A stretch of 64,000 bases of DNA from Anaeromyxobacter diazotrophicus (lineage in GTDB: Bacteria; Myxococcota; Myxococcia; Myxococcales; Anaeromyxobacteraceae). Position 1 is the stretch's first letter. Each line of letters opens with the position of its first letter. The DNA lies in assembly GCF_013340205.1 (NCBI RefSeq), contig NZ_BJTG01000003.1, positions 62,001-126,000 on the forward strand, read 5' to 3'. Positions 61,612 through 64,000 of this stretch are shown here, in pieces. Position numbers and translations under genes: made by a program. The notes beneath the pieces were generated by a model. That model worked only from the letters and a program-made list of their open reading frames with translations. It made no database searches and was not told where the DNA came from.

Positions 61612-62658
61612 CTAGCGCCCCGCGCGCACCCGCTCGTTGTAGGCGGTGATCTTCCCGTTCAGGTCGCGCACGCGGCGCTGGAGGTCCTTCTCCATCCGCC
61701 GCGCCCGCTCGAAGCGCGCGTTGTAGGCGGCCTTCGCGCTCGCGAGCGAGGCGGCCCGGCGGGGGTCGGGGGCCGACGCGAGCGCCGCCTCCGCGGCGTC
61801 GATCCGGGCGCTCTCGGCGTCCAGCTCGGCGGCCTCGGCGGCGAAGCGGCGCTGGTCCGCCTCCAGCGCCTCGCGCTCGGCGTCGAGCTCGCCGCTCGTG
61901 GGGCTGAGCGAGGCGGTCCGGCGATCGCGCGTGGCCGGCCGGGGCGCCGGCTGCGCGTGGGGCCGGGCCGGCGCGCTCCGCGGCGGCCGGGCGGGAGCGG
62001 GCGCGCTCGGCGGAGGCGGCGGGGCCTGCGGGGTCGCCGGGACCGGAGGCGCGACGACGACCGCGGCGGCCGCCGGCGGCGCGGCCGCAGGCAGGTTCGC
62101 GAAGGCTCGCTTCGCCAGGGGCCACGCCCCCGCGACGCAGGCCGCGACCGCCGCCACACCGACCGCGACCGGCAGCCACCTCGGGGAGGAGCGCGCGGAC
62201 CGCTGCGCCGCGGAGGGCTCCGGGGGGCGAGGCGCCGCGCCTGGATCGTTCGGCTCCGGCTGGACGCGGTCGCGCAGCTCCCGCTCGAGCGCTCGCGCGA
62301 CCGAGGCCGGGCAGCCCTCGCCGGCGAGGAACGCGACCACCACCTCCGGCGTCGCGCCGTTCAGGATCATGTCGGACGCGAGGTCGCTCAGGTACTCGAA
62401 CAGGACCTTCGCCGCGTCGGTGGGCGGCACGCGCGCCGAGCCGTCGGGTCCGGCCGCCGGGCCGGGCTCCGGCGCGCCCGGGAGCGCCGGGTCGGAGAGG
62501 GCCCGGTACGCCTCGGACACCGCGCGGAACGCGGCGACGTCGCCGCCGGCGCGGTCCGGGTGGGTGGCGAAGGCGCGCCGCCGGTAGGCGGTGCGGACCT
62601 CCTCCGGGGTGGCCTCGGCCGAGAGCTCGAGGGTGGCGTACGCCAGGGCTCGATCCAC
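61612..62658 (-). CDS. J-domain (DnaJ-like) membrane protein
   Basis: 348 aa. J-domain at 1-65 with HPD (33-35, ATHPDRAGG). A middle charged segment includes DAAKVLFEYLSDLASDM. A TM helix lies near 160-180 (LPVAVGVAAVAACVAGA), then an Ala/Pro-rich linker and a C-terminal coiled coil (ELDAEREALEADQRRFAAEAAEL through KDLQRRVRDLNGKI). Cytoplasmic J-domain and envelope-side coiled coil suggest recruitment of DnaK to a membrane structure. No partner identified. Confidence 0.83.
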   Translation of the reverse strand: MDRALAYATLELSAEATPEEVRTAYRRRAFATHPDRAGGDVAAFRAVSEAYRALSDPALPGAPEPGPAAGPDGSARVPPTDAAKVLFEYLSDLASDMILNGATPEVVVAFLAGEGCPASVARALERELRDRVQPEPNDPGAAPRPPEPSAAQRSARSSPRWLPVAVGVAAVAACVAGAWPLAKRAFANLPAAAPPAAAAVVVAPPVPATPQAPPPPPSAPAPARPPRSAPARPHAQPAPRPATRDRRTASLSPTSGELDAEREALEADQRRFAAEAAELDAESARIDAAEAALASAPDPRRAASLASAKAAYNARFERARRMEKDLQRRVRDLNGKITAYNERVRAGR

Positions 62659-62756
62659 GGTTCCTCCGCCGCCGGTGCCGCCGCGGCGACGCGCAGGCTC
62701 TCATCGCAGGGCTGCGGCCGCAACGCCGACCATGTGCGCCGCGCGCGCACCTGCCG

Positions 62757-63539
62757 CTAGCCGTGCACGGCGCGCCCGAGCTCCCGCATGAACGTCAGCT
62801 CCGCCTCGGAGAGCGGCCCCTTCTCCAGCGCCGCCAGGTTCTCCCGCAGCTCGGCCGCGTTCCGGGGGCCTGTCAGCACCACGTCGACGTGCGGGCTCGA
62901 GAGGCAGAAGCGGTAGCAGTCGCCGGCGGTGGCGGCCGGGCCCTTCCAGCCGCGCGGCGGCCGGAGCAGCTTGCGCCAGGAGGTCGCCGTGTACGCGACG
63001 ACCGCCGGGCGGCGGCTCTGGAGGTGCGGGAAGACGTCGGTCTCGGCGCCGGGGTGCGCGGCGTTGTACCGGATCATGAGCAGGTCGAGGATCGAGCGCT
63101 CCGCGAGCTCGCCTGCCCGAGGGCGGTCGTGGATGGACGCGCCGAGCGCGCGGACCTTCCCCTCCTCGCGCAGCCGGGCGAGCTCCTCCTGGACCGGCCC
63201 CGTGAACGCGGACATCTTGCCCAGCCAGTAGAGCTGGAGGACGTCGAGGTAGTCGGTGCCGAGCGCCCGCAGCGCGCCCTCGGCCGCCTTCCGCACCGCA
63301 CCCGGGAAGTAGCCGAGGAGCGGCCCCGCGGAGACCGCGTACCGCTCGCGGTCGCGCCTCAGCGCGTCGCGCAGCGCCGGGGTGAGCGCCTTCATGCGCG
63401 GGCTCCAGAACACGTACTGCACGCGCTCGAGCGCCTCGCGGCAGCCCGCCTCGTCGAGGCCGAAGGTACCGGAGAGGCCCAGGCGAAAGAGGCGCTTGCG
63501 GAGCGCGGGAACCTCGCGGGCCACGAAGTCGGTCGCCAT
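62757..63539 (-). CDS. Aldo/keto-reductase-family protein with degenerate catalytic residues
   Basis: 260 aa. The AKR fold is visible: FRLGLSGTFGLDEAGCREAL, ALGTDYLDVLQLYWLG, LREEGKVRALGASIHD, VLTGPRNAAELRENLAAL. Yet the tetrad positions look changed: the Asp/Tyr segment is missing, STK is replaced by AVSAG, and the LHW motif reads LYW. It may be a non-catalytic or altered-specificity member. ATG 63539 gives the best N-terminus. Confidence 0.7.
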   Translation of the reverse strand: MATDFVAREVPALRKRLFRLGLSGTFGLDEAGCREALERVQYVFWSPRMKALTPALRDALRRDRERYAVSAGPLLGYFPGAVRKAAEGALRALGTDYLDVLQLYWLGKMSAFTGPVQEELARLREEGKVRALGASIHDRPRAGELAERSILDLLMIRYNAAHPGAETDVFPHLQSRRPAVVAYTATSWRKLLRPPRGWKGPAATAGDCYRFCLSSPHVDVVLTGPRNAAELRENLAALEKGPLSEAELTFMRELGRAVHG

Positions 63540-63608
63540 GCGGGCGATCCTCCCGCCCCGCGGTCGGGGCGGCAAGCGCGTTCGTGGCGCACGCGCCCAT
63601 GAAGGAAG

Positions 63609-63639
63609 AGGGTGACCCCCGAGCTCCGGGGATCACCCT
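63609..63639 (-). terminator. Intrinsic terminator of the Cys-rich gene
   Basis: AGGGTGA (63609-63615) pairs with TCACCCT (63633-63639), with an inner CCCC/GGGG stem around GAGCTC. On the minus strand it is followed by the pyrimidine-rich CTTCCTTC. Lies 36 bases after the stop of the minus-strand gene at 63675. Confidence 0.75.
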
Positions 63640-63674
63640 CCGAGCGATCGTGCCCTCGGGGTTCTATCGCCGCT

Positions 63675-63998
63675 CTACTGACAGACCGCCGCCGCGATGC
63701 AGAGGCTTCCGCTCTTCACGGTGCCGTCGGGGCACCCCGAGAGCTGGCAGCTGGAGGTGGCCGCGTCGAAGGCGGCTCCGGACGGGCACGGCGCGCCGGA
63801 GCAGCTCCCCGGGCCGGCGTCGAGCGCGAAGCCCGCCGGGCACGACCAGGGCCCCACGTACTGGAGCGTCTCGGTATCCCAGGTGAACCCCGGCAGCGCG
63901 CTGCCGGAGGTGCAGGCCTGCTCGTAGTGGCCGAAGCCCGAACCCGCCGGGCAGGCGGAGTTCAGCGCGCCGGCGCAGAAGCGACCATCGACGTCGAG
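63675..63998 (-). CDS. Secreted-type cysteine-rich repeat protein (5' partial)
   Basis: The minus-strand frame runs open to the window edge, so only the last 107 residues are seen. They consist of short Cys/Gly/Pro units with a recurring pattern: CPAGSGFGHYEQACTSGSAL, CPAGFALDAGPGSCSGA, CPSGAAFDAATSSCQ and CPDGTVKSGSLC. Such units resemble disulfide-rich repeats of secreted or surface adhesion-like proteins in myxobacteria. The upstream portion, signal peptide and total length are outside the window. An internal GTG at 63857 is not taken as the start. Confidence 0.65.
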   Translation of the reverse strand, partial: LDVDGRFCAGALNSACPAGSGFGHYEQACTSGSALPGFTWDTETLQYVGPWSCPAGFALDAGPGSCSGAPCPSGAAFDAATSSCQLSGCPDGTVKSGSLCIAAAVCQ

Positions 63999-64000
63999 GA

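Overview
The window is extremely GC-rich chromosomal DNA with densely packed, often ATGA-overlapping genes. Multihaem cytochromes, a periplasmic NiFe hydrogenase, bacterial enhancer-binding proteins, Roadblock and DUF4388 proteins, a PilT paralogue and long Ala/Pro linkers all point to a respiratory deltaproteobacterium or myxobacterium. I infer an Anaeromyxobacter-like Myxococcota member from gene content and base composition; no 16S gene is present. I see no tRNA, rRNA, CRISPR array, insertion sequence or prophage. The window looks like ordinary core/accessory chromosome, cut into genes at both ends.

Layout. 1-5.4 kb: a five-gene extracellular-electron-transfer operon (OmcA/MtrC-type decahaem cytochrome, two small haem lipoproteins, a haem-bearing beta-barrel, a monohaem cytochrome). 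5.4-9.7 kb: a partner-switching operon (HAMP-PP2C phosphatase, HATPase, STAS-like protein, Cys-rich 81-aa protein) followed by an SQR/NDH-2-like flavoprotein. 11.4-14.6 kb: periplasmic NiFe hydrogenase small and large subunits plus a split-Soret-type dihaem protein. 14.8-17.7 kb, minus strand: DUF4388-Roadblock, Roadblock, a double-Cache receptor without output domain, and a 66-aa protein. 18.0-21.3 kb: TusA, two YeeE/YedE half-transporters, a thioredoxin-reductase-like enzyme and a Cys-rich secreted protein. 21.3-34.2 kb: mixed housekeeping and unknown genes (AlkB-like dioxygenase, PilT paralogue, LDH/MDH-like enzyme, MscS channel, Mut7-C protein, CBS fragment, metallophosphoesterase).

34.2-43.2 kb: an ATP/ADP-carrier-like transporter with a lipoprotein MDR oxidoreductase, then a PAS/sigma-54 activator divergent from a three-gene 2-oxoacid oxidoreductase operon. 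The first gene of that operon fuses the gamma subunit to a GltD-like flavoprotein and a ferredoxin, and the operon ends in an XRE-cupin regulator. 45.8-51.3 kb: an osmoregulated periplasmic glucan locus (opgG, opgH) facing a GH144-like glucanase. 51.4-56.3 kb: a solute-binding-domain histidine kinase, a sigma-54 response regulator, tandem operator-like repeats, a sigma-54-type promoter, dctA and a 33-aa ORF. 56.3-64 kb, minus strand: U32 peptidase, HPr-fusion protein with a quinone reductase, a membrane J-domain protein, a degenerate aldo/keto reductase and a partial Cys-rich secreted protein.

Taken together, the genes describe an anaerobically respiring cell that can oxidise H2 in the periplasm, pass electrons through c-type cytochromes to the cell surface, take up C4-dicarboxylates and sulfur compounds, and interconvert 2-oxoacids and acyl-CoA. 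Functions rest on motif and family recognition by eye; no database search was run.
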